A DNA stretch of 64,000 nt from Acholoe squamosa (Eukaryota; Annelida; Polychaeta; Phyllodocida; Polynoidae): assembly GCA_949317995.1 (NCBI GenBank), contig OX439045.1, forward strand, positions 9,284,174-9,348,173, in the 5' to 3' direction. Below are positions 24,901-35,752 of the stretch, one piece after another (positions within the stretch are counted from its first letter, which is position 1; every line of letters begins with the position of its first letter). The notes below the pieces were generated by a model, which was not told where the DNA came from, made no database searches, and was given only the letters and a program-made list of their open reading frames with translations. The position numbers and the translations under genes were made by a program.

Positions 24901-27460
24901 ATGAAAACTCTGTGGCTCCTAGTTGGGTTTCTGCAAGTCTGTTATATGCAGACAGTGCAACACAATTGTCAATGTGCCTTCACAGGATCTACTTTGATAT
25001 GTCATCAACATATTGAATGCATTCAAGCTATAACAGCTTCTCATCTTTCTTTTGTCACATCTTTCATAAAAATCCAGGACATAGAAGGGAACAATACGGA
25101 CGTTATTTCATACCATCAAAATGTTTTCCCTTTCCTAGAGAAACTCACGACAAACCATGGAATATATTATTGCGATGCTGGTTTATGCAGGTAAGAAAAT
25201 GCTACACCAATTTTTTTCTATTTCAACTTAACCCATTAAGAACTGGCTGAAAGAGCCTTTTGGTAGGCTAGAGACCTAAATTTTGAGCAGAATATTTACC
25301 AGGGGCGAGACCTTGCTAACCAGCATACAGTCCCCATAACTTTGATCTTATTTTTGACATGATTCTATCGTCTGTATCACTCTAGACTCCTCAAATTTGA
25401 ATTCCTCTTCCCTGAAATAGGTCTAAAAAATCATCAGACCAATAATAGCAGGTCAATTAAATCTATCTCACAATTCCAAACATGGCTACCGTATCAATAT
25501 AGTAATGCCAATTATACTCAACATCAGGCCCTGCATAGTGTTGAGAATACTCAACATCAGGCCCTGCATGGATGTTAAGCATTCTCAACTTCAGGCCTCA
25601 TTAGGTTAAGTTAAACAAATAGATTTTGCCGCATATCCCTTGTCTTCATATGAAACAACTATATTCCCACTATAGAGAGCCTACTTTGAACTAAATCTTT
25701 CTTTTGTCTTTTGATTCCAGATTGAAATACACTAAGCCAACAACTGCACGTCCTTCTTCTCCTGCTATACACTCTACGTCTAAACCAGGCTTAAATACGG
25801 CTATATCTACCACTACACGTCCTGCTACTACAGCTACTCATTCTATGCCTAAGCCGAGCTCAAACACTGCAACATCAACCTCTACACATCTTTCTTCTAT
25901 TGCTACGCCTAAATCAAGCCTTCCTACATCAAATTATCCTTCAATGGCTACAAAACCTTATTCTACTTTCGGCCCTACTTCTTTTCCAAGGTAAGTTTAA
26001 AGGCTGATGTAAAAAAAACCACACTATTACCATGTTCAGACCTCTGACACCAAAGGACATAAACCTTTCTTAAATCAGCAGGTAACATAGAGCTCAAAAA
26101 CAAAAACCAAGGAAAATACAATATAATATCTGGTTCAAACAATTCCCAAACTTGACATAAAGTTTCACTTTCAAAAATATCATGTAATAAAATACTATAA
26201 CTTAAGAATATTTTTCATTTCTTTATTTTCAGATCAACGTTAGCTACTGAGACCAACCTGAAGCCTAAGAACCAAAAAATCCTATCTGTGGAGCACGTAA
26301 CCCATCCTCCTCTCCTCTATGACATTAGCCCAGAGGCTTTGTCCACAGCCTTCACAGAGCATGATATGGATTCATCCACTGCTAATTCTACCAGATCTTC
26401 TACTTCTAAACCTCTCCTGCCGTCCTTCCTCACTCAAACTAGCTCTACTTCAAGAACAACGTCTATGATTTCTCATCCTGCTCTTACTTTTCCCACTAAG
26501 GAAATTCAGCAATCAAAAGAAAAAATCAGCTTCTCTAAAGATAACAAGTAAGCATAAAATTATTGTTATCTATTTCTAATAAAACAATGAAAATATTCAA
26601 TCTGTATTTCATTTATAAAATATACATAAATCAGCTTAATTTTATGCTAGTGTAATTACCTAAAAATTATATTTCCCTTAACTTTATATCTAACACTGCA
26701 TGAACCTTCAGATTTAAGCAATGTAAAGTAGATAAAATCTGGGAGTAAAGTTGCTTAAATGTGCTTGATAGCCTTCTTTAAGCATCTTTTATCCACTTAA
26801 AGCAAGTTAAAGCATTTCCCGCTTAAAGCTGATAAAAAGTGCATAAAGACGATCATTTAACAGATTTAAGCAACTTTACATCCACATTTAATCAACTTTA
26901 AACAATTATACACTGCTTAAATCTAAAGGTTCATACAATGTGATCAAATAATTGTTAAATTTTCATACAATTTCAGGAAAATACTTACCTCTGAAAAAGG
27001 TAGCAGGAAGGAAACCGTGTTTAACTCTCCCACTACCTTGGCATGGGAATCTTCTTTGAGAAGGAAACCAAATTCGCCTCCAACGTCAGGGACCAAAAGG
27101 AAAACTGTATCTGTCTCTCCAGACTCCTTACACGGAGGATCACCAAGCACCAAATCTATCGCGCCTTCAAGAACACTAACTTATATCACCCCTCAGACGA
27201 TATGGGAGGGGCCAAACTCTACCTCTGTGAGCCCCTCTTCTCCCCCTGCGTCACTTAACCCCTCAAGGGGAAAATGGATGACTATTACAGGCATTGTAAT
27301 AGGTAGTGCATTAACACCTTTGGTGATATGTGTATCAATAATCACAGCACTGTTAATTAAAAAACGTAAAAGGTCCGTAATATACAGACCTAATCAATCT
27401 ACTCCTAGCACAGCTAGAGATGAAGTGGAAATGCAGCCACTCAGATCTTTTCAGGCTTAA
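24901..27460 (+). CDS. Mucin-like type I membrane glycoprotein, four exons
   Basis: Exons are 24901-25190, 25721-25990, 26233-26547 and 26977-27460. All donors are GTAAG and all acceptors follow a pyrimidine-rich tract ending in CAG. All three introns are phase 2, and the frame continues through every junction to give 452 aa. The product has a signal peptide (MKTLWLLVGFLQVCYM), a small Cys-rich ectodomain (CQC, CHQ, C and a YYCDAGLC end) with an NNTD glycosylation site, and then about 280 residues rich in Thr, Ser and Pro (O-glycan stalk). A transmembrane helix (ITGIVIGSALTPLVICVSII) and a short tail with KKRKRSVIYRP close it. It may be a host-derived surface protein or an envelope-type glycoprotein. 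The family is not recognised. Consistent splice phases make the gene model strong. Confidence 0.75.
25191..25720 (+). other. Intron 1 of the mucin-like gene
   Basis: It starts with GTAAGA and ends with TTTTGATTCCAG. Inside are three short tandem copies of a CTCAACATCAGGCCCTGCAT-type unit at about 25520-25595. No gene is seen. Confidence 0.7.
26696..26940. mobile_element. MITE inside intron 3 of the mucin-like gene
   Basis: The inverted ends (TGCATGAACCTTCAGATTTA at the left; TTAAGCA-containing mirror with TAAATCTAAAGGTTCATACA at the right) run for about 25 bp. The interior contains repeated AAGCAACTTTA and TTTAAGCA blocks. It occupies most of intron 3 and leaves both splice sites intact. Confidence 0.65.
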
Positions 27461-27540
27461 GTATTTTCTTTTAAGCTACAGGCTTGAAAACGATAAAACA
27501 CCATGAGATTAACATGTAACTATGCTAGTTGTCTACATAT

Positions 27541-27850
27541 CATTATCTAGTTGAGACGCAATAGTCCAGTTTACTAAGACGTAGTTACTTCCATGTATGG
27601 ACCTTAGTTAAGACGTAGTTACTTCCATATATGGATCTTAGTTAAGACGCAATTACTTCCATATATAAATCTTCGCATAAAACATAACTACTTCTTTTTA
27701 TACATCTTAGTTTAGACGCAGTTTCTTCCATATATAAATCTTCGCATAAAACATAGTTACTTCCATTTATACATCTTAGTTAAGACGCAGTAACTTCCGT
27801 ATATAAATCTTCGCATAAAAGGTAGTTGCTTCCATGTATAAATCTTCTGT
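27541..27850. repeat. Tandem repeat of about 35 bp after the mucin-like gene
   Basis: Units such as CTTAGTTAAGACGYAGTTAC, followed by TTCCATATATRGATCTT, alternate with CTTCGCATAAAACATAGTTA units, making a higher-order period of about 70 bp. There are eight or so copies. The AT-rich TATATAAAT core recurs in each. Confidence 0.75.
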
Positions 27851-29061
27851 TATAGATCTTTAAAGGTGACTACATTAATGCATAATGCTCTTGAGTTATA
27901 AAAATGCAGAAAATATATCCATAACGATTAATTTATCACCATAACAGCTCTGCATTATAGTAACATTATTGTCTGTGAAACAAGCATAACAGTCAAATAA
28001 AACAAAAATGTTAACGGCTCTTTACAACAGAAGCATGATAGTCAAAGGGATAAAGCATAAAAACAAAAAAACTGAGGCTCTTAAAGAGTTAACTCTGCGC
28101 TATTTCCCTTTTTACAGATGTACCCCATATATATACATATATCTTTATTCAAGACGTAGTTCCCTGCTCTGCTTTTACTTGATACACAAGCAAGGTTTAA
28201 AAAAGCTAATGGGATAAACCTTAGAAAGGATAGACAATAGGCACTGACCAAAAAAAACCACGCAGCTTTTAATGAAGACAGATTAACGTAGACTAAAACA
28301 ATAATACATACATAAAAACTAAAGCTTTAAATTTTCACCTATCTTAACAATTAAGATTTACTGTAGTTTCAGTAAAGTGATGAAATTGCTCTTAAAAAGT
28401 ATACATAGTACTTACAATGCTTCAAGAGCATATCCAAAAAATGTGATCTGGAATAAGAAAGGTGTGGTTCTGTTTCAAAGGTTAAGGAGCCTCATGTGCC
28501 CAAGCCTCTCCAGCACTTAATCAAAACATGTTATTATAAAGTACAACGTAGTATTATATTAACTCAACAGCACTGCACCTGCTATGCTATAACTCGTAAA
28601 AAACCTACCACTCATGCTGTGCTTAACCCATTGAGGGCTAGCATCGACAACAGCAGATACCATGGTAGGCCTAGCGTCAACTATAGTGGATACCATGACA
28701 GGTCTATGGATGTCAATCCTAAAAAATTAATACGTATACTCATGAAATATTCTGCTAAACAGCGAAAAATCTCACCAGCGCAGTAAAGTGAGATTTATCT
28801 GTCTATGAAATAAAAAATCTTGGTAAAAAACAACACTCTATTGTCATGACTTTATCATTATAAATCTATTCCTACTGTCTACCCTATTCCTGTGCGATAG
28901 ACTGAAATAAAACTGAGCATTAACTTCTAAACACAAATGCGTAAAAAAATATAAATTTCCACCTTTATTTACGACAAATAAAAAAGCAAATAAAAAAATA
29001 ACTATGCAATACCTGATTCAAACATAGCTGCGCAGAAAGAAAAGGATTTCCCCCTTTTTAC
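27851..29061. other. AT-rich spacer without a convincing gene
   Basis: Short open frames exist (for example 28496-28786, starting at GTG), but their composition and lack of context do not support coding. A polyadenylation-like AATAAA near 27995 could serve the mucin-like gene. Degenerate units of the following 76-bp repeat begin near 28940. Confidence 0.5.
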
Positions 29062-29738
29062 TGCAGATAAAAAGTTAGGTTAAAAACTAACTACGCAGTG
29101 CCTTATTCAACTTACTACGCAAAATACTACTTTTTACCACTGATAAAAAGCCAGATCAAAAACTAACTACGCAGTGCCTTATTCAACTAACTGCGCAAAA
29201 TCCTACTTTTTACCACTGATAAAAAGCTAGATCAAAAACTAACTACGCAGTGCCTTATTCAACTAACTGCGCAAATTCTACTTTTTACCACTGATAAAAA
29301 GCCAGATCAAAAACTAACTACGCAGTGCCTTATTCAACTAACTGCGCAAAATCCTACTTTTTACCACTGATAAAAAGCTAGATCAAAAACTAACTACGCA
29401 GTGCCTTATTCAACTGACTGCGCAAAATCCTACTTTTTACCACTGATAAAAAGCTAGATCAAAAACTAACTACGCAGTGCCTTATTCAACTAACTGCGCA
29501 AATCCTACTTTTTACCACTAATAAAAAGCCAGATCAAAAACTAACTACGCAGTGCCTTATTCAACTAACTGCGCAAAATCCTACTTTTTACCACTGATAA
29601 AAAGCTAGATCAAAAACTAACTACGCAGTGCCTTATTCAACTAACTGCGCAAAATCCTACTTTTTACCACTGATAAAAAGCCAGGTTAAAAACTAACTAC
29701 GCAGTGCCTTATTCAACCTAACTGCACAATGGCAATAA
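29062..29738. repeat. 76-bp tandem repeat with a 21-bp palindrome in every unit (hr-like)
   Basis: Eight clean units and at least one degenerate one are spaced 76 bp apart, with palindrome centres near 29140, 29216, 29292, 29368, 29444, 29519, 29596 and 29672. The palindrome is CTTTTTACCACTGATAAAAA plus a final G. Only one internal pair is mismatched besides the centre base. Each unit also carries ACTACGCAGTGCC and AACTGCGCAAA blocks. The array ends about 145 bp upstream of the ATG at 29883. Baculovirus and nudivirus hr regions have this organisation (tandem units with an imperfect palindrome) and act as enhancers and replication origins. By analogy this is a candidate regulatory or origin region. 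Confidence 0.8.
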
Positions 29739-29830
29739 CTTTTCCTGTCTGTTTAACTATAGCTACAGGGATTGGCTGAAACAGACCCCTCCCTATTTAC
29801 ATAGCTCCTCCCTATTTCATAAAAAATGCT

Positions 29831-29882
29831 TTTACCCTTTATATGCTCAAACTAAACAGGAAAATGGCAAAGAACCAGAAAA
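29831..29882 (+). promoter_or_regulatory. TATA-like segment before the 243-aa gene
   Basis: A CCCTTTATATGC block lies about 45 nt upstream of the ATG at 29883, a usual TATA distance if the leader is short. It follows directly after the palindromic repeat array. Confidence 0.35.
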
Positions 29883-30614
29883 ATGGGGAAGGCTTACTCA
29901 ATGCAGGATATTTTATTTCTATTTGCTCGGATTTTGAGCATTAAACTACCAGCCTTTAATAAGGTAAGTGTTCCAACAGGATTTAAAAGAAGGAAACAAG
30001 ATTCATATTCTTTGTGTGATTGCTTAGATGGGAAACAAAATAAATGTGGAAAGCTATCTATAAAAAGCTACTGGACAGGGCAAAACTATATCAAAATGTG
30101 CCCATACCACAATTCTGTCTGTCATTATTCACATGAAATGTACAAAGAAGCCAGCCATAAAAGTTACATTTTCAAACACCAGCCCTCAAAAAAGTCATTA
30201 TACGTAGCAATAGAAAGTGCTTTGCGTATTTTTCAGGCTATCTTTTTATTCAATTGCAAAATAGACAAAGGGCACAGCTTCTATTTGGCTCAATTACTGA
30301 GTCAAATAATAAATGAAAATGAAATGTTGGCCTGCTTTAGATCAAAAGATATCGCAAAATTGTCAAAAAAAGGATTTACCAAGAAAGACTTCATATTTTT
30401 CTTGGCTCAAATGTTCATGAAGGGAACATATTTTTCTCACAAAAAAAAATATGTAGGGAAATCATACTACATAAGAGATTTAGATGTTACCATGCTGATT
30501 ATAAAAAACATAGAACAAAAAGGGCTGACTCAAGCAATCAAGAATTTTTCCTTCTTTCAGATCATCAGAAACACGATAGAAAATGAAAGCCTTCTCCAAC
30601 TTCATTTAAAATAA
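29883..30614 (+). CDS. Unknown 243-aa Cys/His-containing protein
   Basis: This protein is not recognised. Its first 80 residues contain a Cys/His-rich stretch (LCDCLDGKQNKCGK and MCPYHNSVCHYSH) that may bind zinc. The rest is helical and Lys/Phe-rich, with blocks LRIFQAIFLFNCKID, FYLAQLLSQIINENEM and KKDFIFFLAQMFMKG. There is no signal peptide or clear membrane helix. An ATG 19 nt upstream is in another frame and stays open for only 26 codons. The AT-rich codon use matches the minus-strand accessory genes, so I treat it as part of the same element. It is the only gene next to the palindromic array, which suggests an early, strongly driven gene if the array is an enhancer. Confidence 0.5.
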   Translation: MGKAYSMQDILFLFARILSIKLPAFNKVSVPTGFKRRKQDSYSLCDCLDGKQNKCGKLSIKSYWTGQNYIKMCPYHNSVCHYSHEMYKEASHKSYIFKHQPSKKSLYVAIESALRIFQAIFLFNCKIDKGHSFYLAQLLSQIINENEMLACFRSKDIAKLSKKGFTKKDFIFFLAQMFMKGTYFSHKKKYVGKSYYIRDLDVTMLIIKNIEQKGLTQAIKNFSFFQIIRNTIENESLLQLHLK

Positions 30615-32640
30615 CTACAAAAGCAATGTATTCACCTGTCTCTGCATATTAAGCATGTAGGTATATGTACAAATAAGGAAGCTGTATTTTTTATGCTTGA
30701 TCCAGATCTGGTTAAAAATCTGCTTCTCAAATAATTAGGCTTTATGTTATCACTTGATCCAGATCGGGTGAAAATAAAAGCTAAAAACAAGGCATTCAAT
30801 ATCTTCATTTTATTCAACGTAGGTTAGGTAAAATGAAATATACAATATATGCCATTCATATGTATCTATATATCTACTTAGCTCATAAAGAGATAGGAAA
30901 CATTGTTTTTGTTCCAAAATTTTTAACTTTAGGCCTTTATTTTTTCAAAATTGTGTCAGTCATGTAGATCTACCTTCACGTGGTGACTGATGGATGTATA
31001 TTTATACATATTAAACATGTGTAAATATATAACGAAAGATCTACTTTTTGTTAAAAATTGAGCAATATACTATACCTAACCTATAACAAAGAGCAGCTCA
31101 AATACTGTGTAAGCTACTCACCATAACCATATCAACAGCTTGCCTTTTACAGCGAGCAGCTAAGACTCTATATAAGCTGCTCGCTGTAGTACAAACTCAC
31201 TAACTGACTCACTAAGTGCTGTATAAGCTACAGCTTTTAAACCATTTTAAGCCTCTGCTGCAGCTTATAACACCTCAAGAAAGTCAAAGTGCGGCTTAAA
31301 TGCAGGGATTTACTTATATAAGATTTAGGAAGGAATAAGAAACTTTTTTTCAAACCCTGGGAAGGCTTCTAGCAAAGCTGTTAACTCAGGGTGCGGCTTA
31401 TACGCGGGTGCGGCTTATACAGGGGATTTTATGGTAACTCACTAAAAGACTCGCTGATTTGCTTAAGGTAATTAAATACAAAGTTTTATAATAAAGACTA
31501 GTCTGTAATTACTCTGCCATAGGGAAGAACACAAAGACTTCATAATGCTGCACATATAGTCTAAAACCCTAAATAAAAAAGTGTGCCGAGCTGCTCCTAC
31601 TTATACATATATGTATACACGTTTACACACACATCCAGCATCAGGCCTAAGGCTCAGTGACTCACTGACCCAGTCACCAGTCACCACGAAGCAACACATA
31701 AATGGGAACTGTTATGCCTAAGGCAACACAGCACTTCATTTTAAAAACAGAGCATCGTGATAACACAAGTGAAAGGCTGGAAGACTGCCTGCCTGTCCCC
31801 CATCTGGAGGGATCTATAATAACTATAGCTGCATAGATAGTTTCTAAGCCACTGACTGTTTGCTTTCCCATCTGGCGGCATTTATAAGAACTATCAAAAG
31901 CACTAGGAGGAGTTAGTCTAAATATATCTCTATAAATAACTCTTTTATAAATAATGTACCAAAATTACTCCTACTCAAGTGTTAGCATTTATAAAAACAG
32001 CTCAAATTATCATTGCTTATAGGCTTTATTATAATCTACTCACTATGGCTTATAGCGAGCAGCTTAATCCCTTTTGCCTATAGCTTTATTATATAAGGCC
32101 ATGGGAAGTTAGGTCACAATTTACCGCTCAAGCCATTTTGAAAATTAATGAGGCTTTTTTCATTATTCATTATATGGGTACCAGTGGCTGGAAATGTCTA
32201 GGTTGTATGTAACATCATGTTATTGATACTCCTTGCACTGTAAGCTTTAATTTGATACCAAATATGGCTCCCTTTGCTCATTCCTTACCATGTCCAAATA
32301 GATTTTTGAAAAATTCTGCAGTTTTTTTAGATAATAAATAATGAAAATTTCCCATGCGGCCCCTTCAAAAGCATACAAGCGGTGGACAGTAAACTGCAAT
32401 ATGAGTTCCATTGGTCTAAGCTACTAGCTGTGGTTACTCTGAACACTTCACTTTAAAGCAAAGCATCGTGATGACGCTGATACTGCACGTACTCCCATCT
32501 GGAGGGATCTAAAAGAACTATGTAGTTCGCACTCCCATCTGGAGAGGTCTAAAAGAACTATAACTACATAGATCTATAGGTCATGTGGAACTAATTCCAT
32601 TTCCTCTATGTTTCTATAGCAAAACATATACATTAACTGA
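30615..32640. other. Transition to host-like DNA
   Basis: I see no gene here. It contains two CTTGATCCAGATC blocks (30697 and 30755) and a perfect 13-bp hairpin (31149-31187). GCGGCTTATAC blocks near 31390-31420 are typical of the short transposons further right. At 32573-32615 there is a fragment of the 461-bp element (family C) in reverse orientation. The composition shifts gradually toward the host-like half. Confidence 0.5.
31149..31187. repeat. Perfect hairpin, 13-bp stem
   Basis: ACAGCGAGCAGCT and its exact complement AGCTGCTCGCTGT are separated by 13 nt. This is probably the centre of a fold-back transposon remnant. Confidence 0.7.
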
Positions 32641-32775
32641 CCTCTTTTATAAATAATATAAATATATCTATAAACGACCTCTTTTATAGATAATTTAAAT
32701 ATATCTATAAACGACCTCTTTTATAGATAAATTAAATATATCTATAAACGACCTCTTTTATAAATAATCTAAAAA
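32641..32775. repeat. 37-bp tandem repeat, about four copies
   Basis: The units share CCTCTTTTATARATAAT and AAATATATCTATAAACGA. A related single unit lies near 31921. Confidence 0.75.
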
Positions 32776-32959
32776 TAGGAGGTCTTCTCTGGATAATCCA
32801 AATATGATGGTCTTTTCTGGATAATATTCAGAAAAGACCATCTATTATACTACTCCCAACCCCTCTGTAAGCACTCCCGATCACTCCGTAAGCATTCCTG
32901 ACCCCTACGTCAGCACTCCCTAAGCAAGCTCGCCCCCTCCATTAGCATTCCCGATCCCT

Positions 32960-33380
32960 CCATGAGCATGCCCCAAGGTGGGTCTTTTTGTGACCTCTCC
33001 CCAGGTGGGTCCTTTTGTGACCTTCCCTCAGTTGGGTCTTTTTGTGACCTCCCCAAGGTGGGTCCTTTTGTGACCTCCCTTCAGGTGGGTCTTTTTGTAA
33101 CCTCCCCCCAGGTGGGCCCTTTCTACCCCAGGTGGGTCCTTTTGTGACCTCCCCCAGGTGGATCTTTTTGTGACCTCCTCCAGGTGGGTCCTTTTGTGAC
33201 CTCCTCAAGGTGGGTCCTTTTGTGATCTACCCCAAGTGGGGCCTCTCCCCCCAGGCGGGTCTTTTTGTGACCTCCCCCCAGACGGGTCCTTTTGTGACCC
33301 CACCCCCAGATGGGTCCTTTTGTGACCTCCCCCAAATGGGTCCTTTTGTGACCTCTCCTAGGTGGGTCTTTTTGTGACTA
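32960..33380. repeat. Minisatellite of about 27 bp
   Basis: Roughly 15 units of the type GGTGGGTCCTTTTGTGACCT plus a C-rich spacer. The open frames running through it on both strands are by-products of the repeat. Single diverged units (TCACAAAAGGACCCA in reverse) recur at about 33705, 34052 and 34210. Confidence 0.85.
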
Positions 33381-34255
33381 CCCTTTGTTTTCAATGGAAA
33401 TAGTTCGCCTTTAAGTGCTATTTAGTAAGAATGAGTTAAACAGTTACAAATTAATATTTATGACCTAGAAATGTGGAGAGTTTATGATGAATTATTAGAA
33501 GAAACATCCTAATGTAGGAAATTGTGAGAATAATTGAAGGTGACCAAAGGACCCACTTGTTTTTGTGTCCCAATCTCTATATCTTGTCTTTTTAGATGTG
33601 AATATAAGATATATCGATGAATTACTAATTGCTTCATTGATTATTTCTATCTGCAGTCATATAACATGTTAATCATAGGAGTTATTGGCCATAACATGTG
33701 AAGTCACAAAAGGACCCATTGTTGTAAATATACCTAAAAATCATGCTAGATTATATTTTTACAGTCCAATTTTTCTAATGATGATATATTTGATGCTTAT
33801 AAAGCTATTCAAGGAGTCTTGGAAGAAAAGAACAGAAAAATGTAAATGATTTTAAAATTGACTTTTCCCCAAACTGGATTGACATGATAGGTGAAAAAGG
33901 TAAGGATTTTTCACAGACATCACGGTGGTCACTGAGTACCAACTCTTAATTACAGGAATTCACAGGGGTATCAAAGCTAATTACATTTGCCATAATTTCA
34001 AATATGATATACATTTAAAGAGGACCAAAAATAGCCATTTTTGAGGGAGGTCACAAAAGGACCCATTTTAATTTTTTGGAGCACAATTACTCAGCCTTAA
34101 GAAGGTTGTATTGTACAATTACACATATATTTGGTTTCTTTTGGCCATCCCTAAGCTTCACCATTGATATAATTGCTTAAAAATGCAAAAATGGAAGTGT
34201 GAGACACCATGTCACAAAAGGACCCAACATTCCTCTCCCCCTCTCCTCTTTCCAC

Positions 34256-34258
<3 letters not shown>

Positions 34259-34318
<60 letters not shown>
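34259..34318. repeat. GA microsatellite
   Basis: About 30 uninterrupted GA units. Confidence 0.95.
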
Positions 34319-34320
<2 letters not shown>

Positions 34321-34434
34321 ATTCCTGTATTTGAGGGCCGTTCACACTATGTGGGCTGTTTACATTATCCCAGCGCCGAAGGCGCTGGTAGTTCTTTAAT
34401 TTGACACCTAGTGGCAGGGCCTTCCTTTTCCTCA

Positions 34435-34895
34435 AGGTTACATGGACGTAAATGCTGCCCTCTCGTGAGTCATATGGTATTCAGGCCTGCACTGAAGGTG
34501 ATCTGGGTGCTGATTGGCTTAGAAATCATATGCAAGAAATATTGGTAAAATTATGAAAAAAATCACAAGTGACCCCAAATAGTTCCTAAATGGAACAGTG
34601 GATGAGTTTTTATATTTTGCCAAGGTTTGGGGATTTTATCAGGTCTGCAAATGTTCATCTGGCCAATGGAGGTTTTGAGGCCCAAAATAGGGTAGAATGG
34701 CACTTGCTGTATGTATCGCTCCCTTAGTTAAGATTTTCAGGGATAAGCCTATCCTATATTCTAACACATTGTGTGTGAGAGATGGTTTAATCTTGCTACG
34801 GTCGAAAATATTACCAACGAACATTACGGGGGGCTGTTTTTATGTGTTATGCTATATAGAAACATAGAGGAAATGGAATTAGTTCCACGTAACCT
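34435..34895. mobile_element. 461-bp non-autonomous transposon, copy 1 (family C)
   Basis: It begins AGGTTACATGG and ends CCACGTAACCT, which are imperfect inverted ends. It is almost identical to 37781-38241. A 61-codon reverse frame inside is shared by both copies but has no coding character. Confidence 0.75.
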
Positions 34896-35752
34896 ATAGG
34901 ATGATTGGACATTTGACCTGCCTATTTCAAATGCCCTCTTAATGTCATTTTTCTGTTACAGCAAGGATGGTTTTACAGGAATTTGGCCAAATTAGTCACA
35001 GAAATGGTGTGTAAATAAAAAAAATAGGAAAACCTTGCTTGCGGAGGTAGGGTAATTCACTAAATATTGCAGTTTCTATGAATCTCCCAAAACATAACTT
35101 TTTCTGGTCATAAACCACCTACAGGGTGAAATTTTCAGCAGAAAATGACATTTTAGCCTCATTTTAATCTTCCTAGGGTTATTGATGCACAGATATCCAT
35201 GTAGGGCCTACCATAGGGTCCATTGGAAGTTGGTCGGGTTTGCGGTGTTTCGTCAAAGTTTCAGTGAGAGCGCAACTATCTAATTAACCAGTAGTAATTT
35301 ATCCCCCAGTGCAAATATTAGTACAATATTGATAACAGGTATTCTTGATGCATGTAACAGAAAAGGCATGCCTTAAAAAATGATCCCCTGGTAAGATATG
35401 ATCTGTAAAAAGTGGGATTAATTATAGGCCTAATATTAATCATTTTTCACCAGTTTTATCATGTTTTTCATGATTTTGTGAGTTTTTCTGGCAAAATCCT
35501 AACAATATTTTGCAAAATCAATGCCCCCTTCATCATCAGGTGACTGAATTCACTGCAAATATGCAATTTGACAGCTCTAGAACTGCTGCTTGTGCAGTGC
35601 ATAGATCTTTGATGATAAAAGTCGCTGCTCGGAAATCACATTGAAAACTGGTAGGAATTTCAGTGTGAATTGCACACATCAATCCCCTCATATCATAACA
35701 TTGAGAAAGGCTGTTGCCACCAAACTTTAGGATTTTATAGGACAGACCCTAA
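34896..35752. other. No gene or clear repeat seen
   Basis: This is ordinary host-like sequence of mixed composition without a long open frame. Confidence 0.4.

Noticed and set aside
28496-28786. A 96-codon plus-strand frame near the palindromic array
   Set aside because: It starts at GTG, includes short local repeats and shows no domain.
29062-29738. CRISPR array
   Set aside because: The units are contiguous tandem repeats without unique spacers, there are no cas genes, and the genome is eukaryotic.
32942-33335. Open frames on both strands in the 27-bp minisatellite
   Set aside because: They follow from a unit length divisible by three and have no coding features.
34183-34435. Frames rich in Arg-Glu or Ser-Leu
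   Set aside because: They are translations of the GA microsatellite.
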